DNA of 64,000 nucleotides. It comes from Microbacterium abyssi. Its GTDB lineage: Bacteria; Actinomycetota; Actinomycetes; Actinomycetales; Microbacteriaceae. Shown here one piece after another: positions 49,938-58,707 of the stretch. Position numbers and translations under genes: made by a program. Position 1 is the stretch's first letter. Each line of letters starts with the position of its first letter. Where the stretch lies: NCBI RefSeq assembly GCF_015277895.1, contig NZ_CP063815.1:2914001-2978000 (forward strand), read 5' to 3'. The notes under the pieces were generated by a model. That model had not been told where the DNA came from and did no database searches. It was given only the letters and a program-made list of their open reading frames with translations.

Positions 49938-51263
49938 TCAGGCGGGACGAGCGGATGCCGCGGCGCGAGCCGCCGCAGGAAGCGCAGCCTCGATGCGGCT
50001 GAGCGCCGTGTCGTCATGTGCTGCGGTGAGGAACCACGCCTCGAACACGCTCGGCGGCAGAGCCACACCCTGCTCGCGCATCGAGTGGAAGAACGGCGCG
50101 TAGCGGAAGGACTCCTGCGCTTGGGCCTCGGCATAGGTTCGCGGCGCCTGCGGCGCGAACGCCACGCCGAACAGGTTGCCCGCGCGCGGAATTGCGTGCA
50201 CGACTCCGGCCTCGGTCAGCGCAGCGCCCAGGGCGTCTGCGATGCGGGCCGCGGCGGCATCCACCTTGGCGTACACGGCGGGGGTCGCCAGACGCAGCGT
50301 CTCGAGTCCGGCTGCGACCGACAGCGGGTTCCCGGACAGGGTGCCGGCCTGGTACACGGGGCCCGTCGGGGCGAGCATGTCCATGACGCCGGCGCGACCG
50401 CCGAGAGCGGCCAGCGGCATCCCGCCGCCGACGACCTTGCCGAACGTGATGATGTCGGGCAGGTACTCCTCGCCGGTCGCGGCCTGCAGCGCCCAGAAGC
50501 CTGCGTGGTGCACGCGGAATCCGGTGAGCACCTCGTCGAGGATCATCAGCGCGCCGTGCGCGTGCGCGGTGTCGGCGATGAAGCGGTTGAATCCGGGCTC
50601 GGGCACGACGACGCCCATGTTGGCCGATGCGGCCTCGACGATGACGGCGGCGATCCGGTCGCCGTGCTCCGCGAACACGGCCTCGAGCGCGGCACGGTCG
50701 TTGTAGCCGATCACCAGCGTCTGCGCGGCGATCGGCGCCGGCACGCCGGCCGAGCCGGGCAGCGCGAGCGTCGCGACGCCGGAGCCCGCTTCGGCGAGCA
50801 GGCCGTCGGAGTGCCCGTGATAGTGGCCGGCGAACTTCACGAGCAGATCACGTCCGGTCGCGCCTCGGGCGAGACGGATCGCGGTCATGGTGGCTTCGGT
50901 GCCGGTCGAGACGAGGCGGACGCGTTCGATCGGCGCGAGGTCACCGAGGCGCACACGCTCGGTGATCTTGCGAGCGAGTGCGACCTCGCCCTCGGTGGGA
51001 GCGCCGAACGAGAGCCCGCGGGTCGCGGCTTCCTGGACTGCGGCGACGACCTCGGGATGCGCGTGCCCGAGCAGCGCAGGCCCCCAGGACGCGACCAGGT
51101 CGACGTACTCGTCGCCGGCGGCATCGGTCACATACGGGCCGCGTGCGGATGCCAGGAACCGGGGCGTCCCGCCGACGGAGCCGTAAGCCCGCACGGGCGA
51201 GTTCACGCCGCCGGGGGTCACCGCTCGCGCGGCGGAGAACAGCTCGTCGTTGCGATCGGTCAT
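49938..51263 (-). CDS. hemL: Glutamate-1-semialdehyde 2,1-aminomutase
   Basis: A 441-residue class III aminotransferase-fold enzyme with PLP Lys in [17 protein letters not shown]. It converts glutamate-1-semialdehyde to 5-aminolevulinate, the C5-pathway step after HemA. N-terminal [11 protein letters not shown] and [12 protein letters not shown] support HemL rather than another aminotransferase. It lies downstream of hemB in the same direction but is separated from it by a 150-base repeat region, so it may have its own promoter or be attenuated. Confidence 0.93.
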   Translation of the reverse strand: MTDRNDELFSAARAVTPGGVNSPVRAYGSVGGTPRFLASARGPYVTDAAGDEYVDLVASWGPALLGHAHPEVVAAVQEAATRGLSFGAPTEGEVALARKITERVRLGDLAPIERVRLVSTGTEATMTAIRLARGATGRDLLVKFAGHYHGHSDGLLAEAGSGVATLALPGSAGVPAPIAAQTLVIGYNDRAALEAVFAEHGDRIAAVIVEAASANMGVVVPEPGFNRFIADTAHAHGALMILDEVLTGFRVHHAGFWALQAATGEEYLPDIITFGKVVGGGMPLAALGGRAGVMDMLAPTGPVYQAGTLSGNPLSVAAGLETLRLATPAVYAKVDAAAARIADALGAALTEAGVVHAIPRAGNLFGVAFAPQAPRTYAEAQAQESFRYAPFFHSMREQGVALPPSVFEAWFLTAAHDDTALSRIEAALPAAARAAASARPA

Positions 51264-51290
51264 GATGTCTCCTCGGTCTTGTTTCGGTCC

Positions 51291-51404
51291 GGCTTCGACT
51301 CGCCTGCGGCTCGCTCAGCCCGTTTCGTCTCGCTTCGCTCGCTCAACGATCCGCGTGAAGTCCTTCCGACAACCACGGGACCACCCTCGCTCAACGACCC
51401 GCGC
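51291..51404. repeat. Large dispersed inverted repeat (TTTCGTCTCGCT family), copy 5
   Basis: The left half is intact (GCTTCGACTCGC, CTCAGCCCGTTTCGTCTCGC, GCTCAACGATCCGCG). A second CGCTCAACGACCCGCG stands in the same direction rather than inverted, so this copy is degenerate. Located between hemB and hemL. Confidence 0.75.
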
Positions 51405-51413
51405 GACACCGGG

Positions 51414-52394
51414 TCAGCGGTCGCGGAGCCAGTGGGCCGCCTCGGTCGCCCAGTACGTGAGGACCGCGTCTGCGCCTGCGCGCCGGATGGACAGCAGCGA
51501 TTCGAGCACGGCGGCACGGCGATCGATCCAGCCGTTCGCCGCGGCCGCTTCGATCATCGCGTACTCGCCGGAGATCTGGTACGCCCAGACCGGCACGTGC
51601 ACGGCGTCGCGCACCTCGCGCAGCACGTCGAGGAAGCTCATGGCGGGCTTGACCATCACGACGTCGGCGCCCTCGGCCTCGTCGATCAGCGCCTCCCGGA
51701 CGCCCTCCCGACGGTTGCCGGGGTCGAGCTGATACGTGCGGCGGTCGCCCTCCAGCTGCGAGTCGACGGCTTCGCGGAACGGTCCGTAGAACGCGCTCGC
51801 GTACTTGGCCGCGTAGCCGAGCAGCAGCGTGTCGGTGAAGCCCTCGCCATCCAGGCCCCGACGGATCGCCGCGACCTGGCCGTCCATCATCCCGGAGAGC
51901 CCGAGCAGGTGGGATCCGGCGCGCGCCTGCGCGAGCGCCATGGCGACGTACCGATCCAGCGTCGCGTCATTGTCGACGGAGCCGTCGGAGGCGAGCACGC
52001 CGCAGTGGCCGTGGTCGGTGAACTCATCCAGGCACAGGTCGGTCTGCACGACCAGCGCATCTCCGACCTCGCGGACGAGCGCGCGCGTGGCCACGTTGAG
52101 GATGCCGTCCGGATCGTCGGCACCCGAGCCGATCGCATCACGAACGGCGGGTACGCCGAACAGCATCACGCCGCCCACGCCCGCCTCGGCGGTCTCGACC
52201 GCAGCGCGACGCAGCGAGTCCATCGAGTGCTGCGCGACACCCGGCATCGATGAGATCTGTGCGGCCTCGGTCAATCCTTCGCGGACGAACATAGGCAGCA
52301 CGAGCTGCCGCGGCTCGAGCGACGTCTCGCGAGCGATTGCGCGGACTGCCGGCGACCTGCGCAGACGCCTGGGCCGTATCTCGGGGAAGCTCAC
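51414..52394 (-). CDS. hemB: Delta-aminolevulinic acid dehydratase (porphobilinogen synthase)
   Basis: A 326-residue enzyme that joins two 5-aminolevulinate molecules to porphobilinogen. The two active-site Lys are in LLGYAAKYASAFYGPFR and VMVKPAMSFLD. The metal loop DLCLDEFTDHGHCG keeps two Cys, with Asp in place of the middle one, a form common in bacteria. GTG 52394 overlaps the hemD stop (GTGA). Confidence 0.93.
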   Translation of the reverse strand: MSFPEIRPRRLRRSPAVRAIARETSLEPRQLVLPMFVREGLTEAAQISSMPGVAQHSMDSLRRAAVETAEAGVGGVMLFGVPAVRDAIGSGADDPDGILNVATRALVREVGDALVVQTDLCLDEFTDHGHCGVLASDGSVDNDATLDRYVAMALAQARAGSHLLGLSGMMDGQVAAIRRGLDGEGFTDTLLLGYAAKYASAFYGPFREAVDSQLEGDRRTYQLDPGNRREGVREALIDEAEGADVVMVKPAMSFLDVLREVRDAVHVPVWAYQISGEYAMIEAAAANGWIDRRAAVLESLLSIRRAGADAVLTYWATEAAHWLRDR

Positions 52395-53191
52395 GGCGCG
52401 AACTCGTCTGCTGCGTGCGGAAGCGTGAAGTGCGAAACCGCGTCGATCAGTGCGTCGACTGTCTGCTTGTCGGCGACGACGGTGATCGGGAGCCCTGCCC
52501 GGCGGGCGTCCTTCGCGGTGCGCGGACCGATCGCGGCGAGCAGCGTGTCGTCGGGGATATTCGGGAACTGCTCCCGGACCTGCTGCGCCACCGAGCCGCT
52601 GGTGATGAGGATCGCGTTGATCCGGCCGCTGTCGACGTCGCGGCGGATCCGATCGGTGACGGGCACGCCGACCGTGCGATAAGCGACGATGCTCGACACG
52701 TCGTGCCCAGCGGCGATGAGCGAGCGCGTGAGGACGGGCTTGGCGATCTCGCTGCGCAGCGTCAGGATGCGGCGAGGCTCCGGCTCGAGTGCGATGAGCT
52801 GCTCCGCCATGCCCTCGGCAGAATTGTCCGTCTCGGGAACGAGTGCGACCTCGTAACCGACCGCCTGGAGGGCGGTCGCGGTGGTCTCGCCGACGGCGGC
52901 GATCTTCGTCGACTTCGGCACGACGGCGCGGTGCGCGAAGAGCACGTCCACCGTGGTGGCGCTGGTGACGGTGAGCCAGTCGAACTCTCCTGCGGCCAGT
53001 TTCTCGAGCGCGTCGTCGAGAGCGGCCTGGTCGGTGGTCGGCCCGAAGTTGATCAGCGGAGCGACGACCGGGACAGCGCCCTGGGCGCGCAACGACGCGG
53101 CGACGCCGTCGCCCCACGGGCCTCCTCGCGGGACGAGGACGCGCCAGCCGCTCAACGGCTTCTCATGCTTCGATTCGGGTGTCGTGGTCAT
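52391..53191 (-). CDS. hemD: Uroporphyrinogen-III synthase
   Basis: A 266-residue HemD-fold protein. Sequence conservation is low in this family; supporting features are WRVLVPRGGPWGD at the start, DWLTVTSATTV, VALVPETDNSAEGM and ILITSGSVAQQVRE. It cyclises hydroxymethylbilane with inversion of ring D. Gene order hemC-hemD-hemB with overlapping ends makes the call firm. Confidence 0.9.
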   Translation of the reverse strand: MTTTPESKHEKPLSGWRVLVPRGGPWGDGVAASLRAQGAVPVVAPLINFGPTTDQAALDDALEKLAAGEFDWLTVTSATTVDVLFAHRAVVPKSTKIAAVGETTATALQAVGYEVALVPETDNSAEGMAEQLIALEPEPRRILTLRSEIAKPVLTRSLIAAGHDVSSIVAYRTVGVPVTDRIRRDVDSGRINAILITSGSVAQQVREQFPNIPDDTLLAAIGPRTAKDARRAGLPITVVADKQTVDALIDAVSHFTLPHAADEFAP

Positions 53192-54183
53192 CAGGGTTGC
53201 TCTCGGGGTACGAGGTCGGCCGCCCCTTGTTCGAGCAGCCGACGGGCGACAGAAAGCCCGAACTCGCGTGCTGCGTGATTCGGGTCCGCACCATCGGCAG
53301 CATCCGCATCGTTGCCACTGCCGTGACTCCGAATATACCCCCGGTTCAGGGATTCAGTGACGTCGAGCCCGATCCGCCGCTCTCCGTCCGGATCGTAGAC
53401 GATCGTGCGGACCCGGAGCGACGTGCCGGTGACGACGGCGTGCGCGGCCATCGGCGCCTGGCATCCGGCGTCCAGTCCCTCGAGGATCGCGCGCTCCACG
53501 GTGATGGCGAGACGGGTGTCCTCGTCGTCGAGTTCGGCGAGCGCTGCGCGCAGATCGGATGCCGCATCGGCGGTGGTCTCGACGGCCAGCGAGCCCTGCC
53601 CAGGGGCGGTCGGCCACTCGGCGAGCCCGAGCTCCTCGCGTTTGAGAGTGGTCTCCGAGCCGAGCCGGGACAGGCCCGCTGCGGCGAGGATGACGGCATC
53701 CAGATCGCCGGTCTCCACCCGCGCCAGACGCGAGTCGACGTTGCCGCGGATGTCGACGACCTCTGTACGCGGCGCACGCAGGCGGACCTGCGCGATGCGC
53801 CGGGGCGACCCGGTGCCCACCTTGGCGCCGGCGGGCAGCGCGTGCAGCGGGATGCCGTCGCGGGTGATCACGACATCGCGGGCGTCCTCGCGTGGCGGGG
53901 TCGCGGCGATGACGAGCCCTTCTGGAACCGCGGTGGGGAGATCCTTCAGGGAGTGGACGAGGAAGTCGCACTCACCGGCGAGCAGCGCCTCGCGCAGGCG
54001 GGTGGCGAAGACGCCGAGCCCGCCGATCTGCGACAGAGACGCGCGGTTGGTGTCGCCCTCGGAGACGATCGGAACGAGTTCGACCCTGCGTCCGGAGATC
54101 TTCTCGAGGGCCGCGGCGACGTGCCCGGACTGCGCCTGGGCGAGAGCGCTTCGGCGCGTGCCGAGACGAATGGGGGTGGACAT
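53191..54183 (-). CDS. hemC: Hydroxymethylbilane synthase (porphobilinogen deaminase)
   Basis: A 330-residue enzyme that polymerises four porphobilinogens. It starts IRLGTRRSALAQAQ, has VHSLKDLPT and GTGSPRRIAQ, and the dipyrromethane cofactor Cys in LDAGCQAPMAAHA. A Gly/Asp/Ala-rich insert (about residues 280-300) is unusual but sits in a surface region of the third domain. ATG 54183 begins eight bases after the end of chdC, and the stop overlaps the hemD start. Confidence 0.93.
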   Translation of the reverse strand: MSTPIRLGTRRSALAQAQSGHVAAALEKISGRRVELVPIVSEGDTNRASLSQIGGLGVFATRLREALLAGECDFLVHSLKDLPTAVPEGLVIAATPPREDARDVVITRDGIPLHALPAGAKVGTGSPRRIAQVRLRAPRTEVVDIRGNVDSRLARVETGDLDAVILAAAGLSRLGSETTLKREELGLAEWPTAPGQGSLAVETTADAASDLRAALAELDDEDTRLAITVERAILEGLDAGCQAPMAAHAVVTGTSLRVRTIVYDPDGERRIGLDVTESLNRGYIRSHGSGNDADAADGADPNHAAREFGLSVARRLLEQGAADLVPREQP

Positions 54184-54191
54184 GGCGGGGC

Positions 54192-54869
54192 CTACTGGAG
54201 GACGTCCGCGATCTCGTCGAAGCGGAGGCGCCTGCCGGTGTAGAACGGCACCTCCTCCTTCACATAGCGGCGCGCATCGGTGTAGCGCAGGTCGCGCATG
54301 AGATCCACGAGTTCGGTGACATCGTCGGCCTCGAGCGGCAGCAGCCACTCGTAGTCGCCCAGTGCGAACGCGGCGACGGTGTTGGCGATAACGCCCGTGA
54401 ACGCGGCGCCCTTGCGGCCGTGGTCGGCGAGCATCTTGCGACGCTCGTCCTCAGGGGCGAGGTACCACTCCGGCGTGCGGACGAACGGGTACAGGCACAG
54501 CCATCCCTTCGGCTCGACACCGCGCAGGAAACCGGGCACGTGCGCGCGGTTGAATTCGGCGTCGCGGTGCGCCCCCATGACGTTCCAGACCGGCAGCAGG
54601 GTGCGCAGCAGCTCGGTGCGGCGCAGTCGGCGCAGGGCCTTCTGGAGCTCCTCCGCCGTGTCGCCGTGCAGCCAGACCATCAAGTCGGCGTCGGCCTTCA
54701 GCCCGGAGACGTCGTAGAAGCCGCGGACGGTGACGCCGGCATCCTCGATGTGGCCGACGATGGTCTCGAGTTCGGTGGCGTCCGTCTCGGCGACGGGAGC
54801 ATCGGGGTTGCGTCGCCAGACGGCCCAGAGGGTGAAACCGGACGGGTTCTGTTCACTCACTTCGGACAT
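54192..54869 (-). CDS. chdC: Coproheme decarboxylase (HemQ)
   Basis: A 225-residue chlorite-dismutase-family protein. TLWAVWRRNP, the catalytic Tyr region LYPFVRTPEWYL, GDYEWLLPLEADD and VPFYTGRR identify ChdC. It turns coproheme III into heme b with peroxide, the final step of the coproporphyrin-dependent pathway of Gram-positive bacteria. ATG 54869 appears leaderless (CAGACT six bases upstream), so it may be the first gene of the chdC-hemC-hemD-hemB transcript. The ferrochelatase gene cpfC is not in the window. Confidence 0.92.
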   Translation of the reverse strand: MSEVSEQNPSGFTLWAVWRRNPDAPVAETDATELETIVGHIEDAGVTVRGFYDVSGLKADADLMVWLHGDTAEELQKALRRLRRTELLRTLLPVWNVMGAHRDAEFNRAHVPGFLRGVEPKGWLCLYPFVRTPEWYLAPEDERRKMLADHGRKGAAFTGVIANTVAAFALGDYEWLLPLEADDVTELVDLMRDLRYTDARRYVKEEVPFYTGRRLRFDEIADVLQ

Positions 54870-54875
54870 GCTCCC

Positions 54876-54881
54876 AGTCTG
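54876..54881 (-). promoter_or_regulatory. Leaderless-type -10 of chdC
   Basis: The minus strand reads CAGACT, six bases, ATG 54869. Confidence 0.45.
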
Positions 54882-54924
54882 CCCCTTTCCTTGACGGGGA
54901 GCGAATGCGCGACGAAGAGGACCC

Positions 54925-55200
54925 TCAGCGGGCGATGGCGCGGGCGATGGCCCAGACCAGTCCGCCCGCGACGGCGGCGACCCCGACCGCAGCGGCGATG
55001 GCGCCGACAGGGTTGCGGTCGGCGAAGGCGCGCGCCTTCGCGGCTCCACGGCGGGAGGCCTTCTCGATGCGGCGCGGGAAATTGCCCTTGACCTCGATGG
55101 CGGCCAGCGCGGCCTTCAGCTCGGCACGTGCGGATTGCACGGGATCGCTGATCCCGGCGGGAACGGCGGTGCGGGGCAGGGCGGACTCAGAGCTTGTCAT
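54925..55200 (-). CDS. Small protein with C-terminal membrane helix (DUF3618-like)
   Basis: A 91-residue protein. The N-terminal 60 residues are amphipathic (SARAELKAALAAIEVKGNF, RRIEKASRRG) and a single hydrophobic helix follows (GAIAAAVGVAAVAGGLVWAI). It resembles the small DUF3618-type proteins of actinobacterial envelopes; the family call is tentative. The start overlaps the end of the holin-like gene by 14 bases, so the two are translated together. Confidence 0.68.
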   Translation of the reverse strand: MTSSESALPRTAVPAGISDPVQSARAELKAALAAIEVKGNFPRRIEKASRRGAAKARAFADRNPVGAIAAAVGVAAVAGGLVWAIARAIAR

Positions 55201-55594
55201 CACCGGCATCCTTCACAAGTCGAATATCGGTCGCGACGGCCTGGCCGGGATTCTCGCGACGCAGCACCTTCCGGAACTTCAGCAGGCCGAACAGCACGCA
55301 CACGATCACGCACAGAAGCAGCAGGCCGATGACCGCCAGCGCGGAGAGCCACACCGGCCACCACGACGACAAGCCGGCGACGGCGAACACGAGGATCATC
55401 GGCACGAGCCAGAACAGGAAGAACAGCGCGATGACGAACCAGACGCTGCCGATTCCGGCATCCTTCGCGGTGCGCGAGATCCACGCCTTCGCGGCATCGA
55501 CCTCGGCCTTGACCAGCTTCGTGACGAGTTCCGGGAGGTCGCCGAGGAGGGTCAGGAGACTGTCGTCAGCGCGGTCACGGTATCCGCGGACCAT
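55187..55594 (-). CDS. Phage holin-like membrane protein (PF07332 type)
   Basis: A 135-residue protein with an amphipathic N-terminal helix (PELVTKLVKAEVDAAKAW) and two membrane helices (about 52-74 and 80-104). This is the pattern of the actinobacterial holin III superfamily, which is mostly chromosomal and not linked to phage lysis. It lies one base after the stop of the YtxH-like gene and belongs to a three-gene envelope unit inside the heme cluster. Confidence 0.75.
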   Translation of the reverse strand: MVRGYRDRADDSLLTLLGDLPELVTKLVKAEVDAAKAWISRTAKDAGIGSVWFVIALFFLFWLVPMILVFAVAGLSSWWPVWLSALAVIGLLLLCVIVCVLFGLLKFRKVLRRENPGQAVATDIRLVKDAGDDKL

Positions 55595-55595
55595 G

Positions 55596-56003
55596 TCACT
55601 TCCCGTTCGTCGTGGTGTTCTTCGCGCCGGTCGAAGACGTCGACGTGCTCTTCTTGGACGATGCGGACTTCTTGGCCGCGTCGACCGCGTCCTCCAGCGC
55701 ATCCTCGACGTGATCGACGGCCTTCTTGCCGGTTGCGATCGCCGAGTCCAGCTTCTCACCGGGAGTGTCTCCGTCGCCGGCGGCCTTGGCGACCTTCACG
55801 ACACCGTTCCAGATCGCGCCGGGCACCTCTGATGCCTTCGCGCCGACGAAGGCCTTCGCCTTCTCGACCTGGTTCTGGACGGAATCCTTGTTCCAGACCT
55901 TCAGCCACTGCGTCTTGATCTGCTCGTAGCGCTCGCGTCCGGCGCGTGTTCCGAGTACGTAACCGACGCCGAGTCCGACGACGAGTCCGATCTTCCCCTT
56001 CAT
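55596..56003 (-). CDS. YtxH-like small envelope protein
   Basis: A 135-residue protein. It starts with a glycine-rich short hydrophobic segment (KIGLVVGLGVGYVLGTRAG) followed by RERYEQIKTQ, an arrangement typical of YtxH-like proteins, then a long charged helical region and a Ser/Thr/Lys-rich tail (from about residue 112). It is probably a membrane-attached stress or envelope protein of unknown function. First gene of the three-gene unit with the holin-like and DUF3618-like genes. Confidence 0.7.
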   Translation of the reverse strand: MKGKIGLVVGLGVGYVLGTRAGRERYEQIKTQWLKVWNKDSVQNQVEKAKAFVGAKASEVPGAIWNGVVKVAKAAGDGDTPGEKLDSAIATGKKAVDHVEDALEDAVDAAKKSASSKKSTSTSSTGAKNTTTNGK

Positions 56004-56099
56004 GGGGTCTCCTCACGTTGTTCCGGTCGAGCCGCTGGCGTGGGTGCCGTCGGCCAGGGCTCCAGCGTAACGCCGTATGCCGAAATCGGCATCTACGGC

Positions 56100-57593
56100 T
56101 CAGGGGGTTGACAGCGGGCCGCCATCACCCCAAAGAAGCGCTCGGCGGACGCGGTCCGCCTCGGTCATCGCGTCCGGGACGACCTGCGCGAGGCCCGTAC
56201 CCGACAGCCAGGCTCCGACGACGCCGAGGCCGTCGACCTTCTGCACGGCGGTGCGAACCGCACGGCGGCGGTCGGCCGCTCCTATCAGGGAGGACGGCTG
56301 CGACTGCGCGAACCGCGCACGGTGCGCCGCGATCAGCACGGACTCCGGCAGCGCGACGCCGAGGAGCGCCTCGGCCTCCGTCAGCGCGAGGCGCGCGGCC
56401 GCGTCGTCGTCGAGCTCGCCCGTCGCCGCCGGCTCGCCCTGGGCGCCGAAGGAGACCCGCACGACGTGCCGGCCGCCTGCGGCCGCACGGAGCCACTCCC
56501 ACTTGGCAGTCGCGTGCGTGAGCGCCTTCGCGATGTGGCTGCCGGGCACCGTGAGCACACCGGTGCCGCGGGGCGCGGCATCCAGCGACGGGGCGTCGAG
56601 CAGCAGGCTGACGATCTCGATCTGCGGCGCCTCGCCCTCGGCGCCGAGGCCGGTGACTTGTCCGTCGAGCAGGGCGCGGGCGCTCGGCTCGGCGGTGGCC
56701 ACGATCAGGGCATCCGCCGACACGGTCTCAGCCGATGGCTCCTCGCCCTCGGCGGCGATCGGGAAGCTCACGGTCCAGCCGTCGCCGTCCCTGACGATCG
56801 CGTCGACCGGTACTCCGGTGCGGACGACGGCGCCGAGCTCCTCGAGATCCGCGGCGAGCGCGTCCACCAGGACGCTCATGCCGCCCGCGATCGCCTCGAC
56901 CGCCGAGCCCGGCGCCTTCTTCGCACGATCAGCGCGATCGGCCAGCAACTGCGCGACGCCGCCGGAGAGAGAGCCGGCCCGGGTGAGGGCCTCGTTGAGT
57001 CCGGGGGCGGCGATCTCGGTGTCGACGTCGTCCGGGTCCGCCGAGTACACGCCGGCGGTGACGGGTGCCACCAGCAGGTCGCGCACCTTCGCGCCCATCC
57101 GCTTCGAGACGAGCGTGCCGAGGCTGCGCTCCTGGCCGATCGTCAGCGGCGGGCGGAGGCGGTCGACGTAGGCCCGCCACGCACCGCCCCAGCCGATGAT
57201 GCGGCGCACGTCATCGGCGAACGGGTTGGCAGGGATCCCGAGGATCCCGCCCTTGGGCAGGGGCGCGGCGTCGACTCCGAGGGCGCCGACCAGCCAGGCG
57301 CCGGCCGGATTCGGGGTGACGATCGCATCGGTGAGTCCGAGCTCGTCGAGGAGGGTGCGGACGTGCCCGCCGCGGGTCGCGTAGCTCTCGGCGCCGGCAT
57401 CCACCGTCACACCGTCGAGCTCCGCCCGGCGGATCGCCCCGCCGAGTTCCGCTGCCGCCTCGAGGACGGTGACGTGCATTCCGACCTTCGCGCATTCCCG
57501 CGCGGCGACGAGTCCTGCCATGCCGCCGCCGACCACGACGACGTGACGGTGCGCCGCCCTGGCGGCGAGGTCTGCGGTGCCGTCCGTGCTCAT
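56100..57593 (-). CDS. cgoX: Coproporphyrinogen III / protoporphyrinogen oxidase
   Basis: A 497-residue flavoprotein (also called HemY). The FAD-binding VVVVGGGMAGLVAARE is at the N terminus and AGAESYATRGG and TVLEAAAELGGAIR follow. With chdC nearby, the expected reaction is oxidation of coproporphyrinogen III to coproporphyrin III. ATG 57593 overlaps the hemE stop by 4 bases (ATGA), so hemE and cgoX are one transcript. Confidence 0.91.
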   Translation of the reverse strand: MSTDGTADLAARAAHRHVVVVGGGMAGLVAARECAKVGMHVTVLEAAAELGGAIRRAELDGVTVDAGAESYATRGGHVRTLLDELGLTDAIVTPNPAGAWLVGALGVDAAPLPKGGILGIPANPFADDVRRIIGWGGAWRAYVDRLRPPLTIGQERSLGTLVSKRMGAKVRDLLVAPVTAGVYSADPDDVDTEIAAPGLNEALTRAGSLSGGVAQLLADRADRAKKAPGSAVEAIAGGMSVLVDALAADLEELGAVVRTGVPVDAIVRDGDGWTVSFPIAAEGEEPSAETVSADALIVATAEPSARALLDGQVTGLGAEGEAPQIEIVSLLLDAPSLDAAPRGTGVLTVPGSHIAKALTHATAKWEWLRAAAGGRHVVRVSFGAQGEPAATGELDDDAAARLALTEAEALLGVALPESVLIAAHRARFAQSQPSSLIGAADRRRAVRTAVQKVDGLGVVGAWLSGTGLAQVVPDAMTEADRVRRALLWGDGGPLSTP

Positions 57594-58609
57594 GAGTGCG
57601 CGAGCTCGACGATGCGGGTGAGCTGGTCGGGGTCGGTCTCCGGGGGCACGCCGTGGCCGAGATTGAGGATGTGCGCGCATGCGGCGCGGCCCCTTTCGAT
57701 GACGTCGCGGACGTGCGCTTCGAGCACCTCCCAGGGCGCCTGCAGCATGGCCGGGTCGATGTTGCCCTGGACCGTGACGTCGTGGCCGAGGATGCCGGCG
57801 GCCTCGTCGAGCGGCTGACGCCAGTCGACGCCGACGGCGGATGCCGCACCGTCCAGGCGCATGTCTGCCAGGAAGGGACCGGTGCCGACGCCGAAGTGGA
57901 TCACCGGCAGGCCGAGGTCGGTGACCGCCGCCCGGGAGTGCGGGGCGACGTGCGCGCGGTAGTCGGCCGGGTTCAGCGACCCCGCCCAGGAGTCGAACAG
58001 CTGCACGGTCGCGGCGCCCGCGTCACGCTGCGCCTCGAGGAAGCGGCGGGAGACGCGTGCCAGCCAGCCGGCCAGACGGTTCCACGCTTCCGGATCGGTG
58101 TGCATCATGGCCCGTGCGCGCAGGTGCTCCTTGGAGGGGCCGCCCTCGACGAGATACGCGGCGAGGGTGAAGGGAGCTCCGGCGAAGCCGATCAGCGGGG
58201 TGTCTCCCAGTTCGTCCGTGACGATGCGTACCGCCTCGGCGATGGCCGTGGTGTCCAAGCCCTCCGGGTCGATCGCCGTGATGCGGTCGACGTCGGCACG
58301 GGTGCGGACGGGATCGGCGAACACCGGGCCGCGCCCCGGCTCGATGACGACGTCGACGCCGGCGAGGCGCAGAGGGATGACGATGTCGCTGAAGAACACG
58401 GCCGCGTCGACCCTGTGCCGGCGCACCGGCTGCAGCGTGATCTCGGCCGCGAGGTCGGGGGTCAGGCAGGCATCCAGCATCCGGGTGCCGACGCGCAGCT
58501 CACGGTACTCCGGGAGCGATCGGCCGGCCTGGCGCATGAACCAGACCGGAGTCTGCTCCGGTCGGTCTCCGGCGAGTGCGCGCAGCAGCGGGGCGTTCGA
58601 GGAAGGCAT
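57590..58609 (-). CDS. hemE: Uroporphyrinogen decarboxylase
   Basis: A 339-residue enzyme that removes four carboxyl groups from uroporphyrinogen III to give coproporphyrinogen III. Diagnostic motifs are WFMRQAGRSLPEYRELR, FFSDIVIPLRLAG with a conserved Asp, and GFAGAPFTLAAYL. ATG 58609 has a GGGAGGATGGGATC leader with a good Shine-Dalgarno. It is divergent from hemA with a 98-base gap. Confidence 0.94.
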   Translation of the reverse strand: MPSSNAPLLRALAGDRPEQTPVWFMRQAGRSLPEYRELRVGTRMLDACLTPDLAAEITLQPVRRHRVDAAVFFSDIVIPLRLAGVDVVIEPGRGPVFADPVRTRADVDRITAIDPEGLDTTAIAEAVRIVTDELGDTPLIGFAGAPFTLAAYLVEGGPSKEHLRARAMMHTDPEAWNRLAGWLARVSRRFLEAQRDAGAATVQLFDSWAGSLNPADYRAHVAPHSRAAVTDLGLPVIHFGVGTGPFLADMRLDGAASAVGVDWRQPLDEAAGILGHDVTVQGNIDPAMLQAPWEVLEAHVRDVIERGRAACAHILNLGHGVPPETDPDQLTRIVELAHS

Positions 58610-58695
58610 GATCCCATCCTCCCATCCGGGACGCATGAACCGCCTGTCAGTGCATCGTCAGGCGCCCCTCGGAGAAGGCTCCCGGCGAAGCGGCG

Positions 58696-58701
58696 TAGAA
58701 T
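58696..58701 (+). promoter_or_regulatory. Leaderless-type -10 of hemA
   Basis: TAGAAT, six bases, GTG 58708; no Shine-Dalgarno. Confidence 0.65.
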
Positions 58702-58707
58702 GGTCAG

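Noticed and set aside
49533..52253. A 906-codon plus-strand frame opposite hemL and hemB
   Set aside because: It runs through the intergenic repeat and both heme genes with no domain of its own.
55187..55594. Sign of a prophage because of the holin-like protein
   Set aside because: No other phage gene is near; this holin superfamily is common as an ordinary chromosomal membrane protein.
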